NCBI GenBank assembly: GCA_016184105.1
Contig: JACPDI010000008.1
Location: forward strand, 1-64,000
DNA from: Acidobacteriota bacterium
GTDB lineage: Bacteria > Acidobacteriota > Vicinamibacteria > Vicinamibacterales > 2-12-FULL-66-21
DNA length: 64,000 nucleotides
Direction: 5' to 3'
Position 1 is the stretch's first letter. The number at the start of each line of letters is the position of its first letter. The notes below the pieces were generated by a model, which saw only the letters and a program-made list of their open reading frames with translations, was not told the origin of the DNA and searched no databases. Position numbers and translations under genes: made by a program. Below are positions 63,280 through 64,000 of the stretch, in pieces.

Positions 63280-63762
63280 ATGGACAACACGTCCTTCGAA
63301 CGTCGGTTCCTCCTCGACTACATGTGGTTCGGTCGAATGGTTCTCGCGCAGCAGGCGCGCGTGCTGAATGAGGCACATGAGGCCGAATCTGACGCCGATC
63401 GACGGCGAGCCCACTTCATTTCGATTCACACGATCATTATTCAGCAGTGCGAACACGTCGCCGCCTGGCTGCTCGCGTTTCGGCGTTGGGCCGACAGCCG
63501 AACCTTCCTGGTGGAAACCCTGGCACGCTACAACCAGGGCGAGGGCAGACTTGAGGGCCGCTTAAGAGGGATCGCCAACGGACACGATCTTCTCCGCTCT
63601 TCCGGTATCGATCATTCGCGCCTGGTTCCGAGCCTGATTCCTGAGGATCGGTTTGAAGAACGAGTGCATGACATATGGGTGGGCCTCTCGTACGTGGAGA
63701 TCGTCATTCGACGAAAGCCCCGGTCGCGCAAGACCGCCCGAATTAGCGTCGTCGCGGCCTGA
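63280..63762 (+). CDS. Unrecognised helical protein in the toxin-antitoxin region
   Basis: A 160-residue soluble protein without signal peptide. The centre is amphipathic and helical (TIIIQQCEHVAAWLLAFRRW, then ADSRTFLVETLARYNQGEG) and the end is a basic tail (RRKPRSRKTARISVV). No family is recognised. Codon use is less GC-extreme than in neighbouring genes, as in the toxin-antitoxin pair, which suggests the accessory origin of this stretch. It stands alone, 200 bases after the toxin. Confidence 0.55.
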   Translation: MDNTSFERRFLLDYMWFGRMVLAQQARVLNEAHEAESDADRRRAHFISIHTIIIQQCEHVAAWLLAFRRWADSRTFLVETLARYNQGEGRLEGRLRGIANGHDLLRSSGIDHSRLVPSLIPEDRFEERVHDIWVGLSYVEIVIRRKPRSRKTARISVVAA

Positions 63763-63899
63763 CCAAGTTCCCTGCGGGGAGCCGCCGCCAAGCCCTCCAC
63801 CGACTCTTGGTTACTCGCGTGCTGCGTGTAAGCTCGACGGTACGCGCCATGCGGGATCGTCAACCTACCGTCGACATTCCGGCGCAGAGGGGAACAATT

Positions 63900-64000
63900 A
63901 TGTTCGCCGAGTTCCGTTTCGCCGCACGCGCGCTTGCTCGTTGGCGCGGAGGAGCTCTTACCGCGGTCCTGATACTCGGCATCGGAATTGGCGCCACGAC
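63900..64000 (+). CDS. Start of a second FtsX/MacB-type permease (cut by window edge)
   Basis: ATG 63900 opens MFAEFRFAARALARWRGGAL followed by TAVLILGIGIGATT, running to the window edge. This is the N-terminal helix of the acidobacterial ADOP permease family, matching the start of the gene at 59548 (SVLTLAVGIGATT). GAGGGG lies eight bases upstream. Two such genes flank the tRNA/toxin-antitoxin segment. Confidence 0.8.
   Translation, partial: MFAEFRFAARALARWRGGALTAVLILGIGIGAT

Overview
The window is a chromosomal segment of a GC-rich, Gram-negative bacterium. The gene content points to Acidobacteriota, probably the Vicinamibacteria. The clues are FtsX/MacB-type permeases fused into single ~820-residue chains, BACON-repeat and CHRD lipoproteins, BlaI/M56 pairs, a DUF3373 outer-membrane protein and many extended-family hypotheticals. 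The lineage is inferred from gene families, not from a marker-gene comparison. No insertion sequence, prophage, rRNA or CRISPR array was seen. There is one tRNA, the initiator tRNA-fMet at 62034-62110.

Layout. 1-2560 looks accessory: a C-terminal protein fragment, a structured leader ending in a strong terminator, a NYN-domain protein and a HEPN-like protein, then about 500 gene-free bases. 2561-12004 holds small metabolic and secreted genes: a phytase-like esterase, Acr3 arsenite efflux behind a truncated sigma factor, a class III CoA-transferase, an M20 amidohydrolase, a ferredoxin-like protein, cystathionine beta-synthase and an alpha/beta hydrolase. 11997-20849 is mostly on the minus strand: GH31 glycosidase, two polytopic glycosyltransferase-like proteins and an amidase. 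An orphan microcompartment shell protein and a VasI/TagO-like protein lie between them. 20949-32301 holds a GAF histidine kinase, a DEAD-box helicase with an RRM protein, an MFS carrier, a frameshifted BACON lipoprotein and a BlaI-M56 pair.

The most coherent system is 32510-40189. A sigma-54 activator with two PAS domains is followed by a perfect palindrome and a -24/-12 promoter. Next come a periplasmic cytochrome c, a DUF3373 outer-membrane protein and a PsrABC-type molybdenum oxidoreductase (catalytic, four-cluster and NrfD subunits). This reads as an inducible anaerobic respiratory module linking the quinone pool to an unknown oxyanion or sulfur acceptor.

40231-58986 holds a penicillin acylase-family hydrolase, a GT87 mannosyltransferase-like protein, a histone H1-like protein, a HAD protein that has lost its last catalytic motif, a PilZ protein, purA, hutH-hutU, an ATPase, an RNase III fused to DUF2007, a SpoIIE-type phosphatase, a cystathionine gamma-synthase-type enzyme, a DedA-like protein and CutA. 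59032-64000 holds FtsB, a macrolide-export-type permease, tRNA-fMet, a degraded UPF0175 reading frame, a YefM/VapC-type toxin-antitoxin pair with a double TGTACA operator, an unknown protein and the start of a second permease.

Gene decay is a theme. Remnants of an M19 dipeptidase, a cysteine desulfurase, a LigD polymerase domain, a Spy/CpxP-like protein and a UPF0175 protein lie between intact genes. Several convergent intergenic gaps carry 7-bp-phased tandem repeats flanked by inverted arms.
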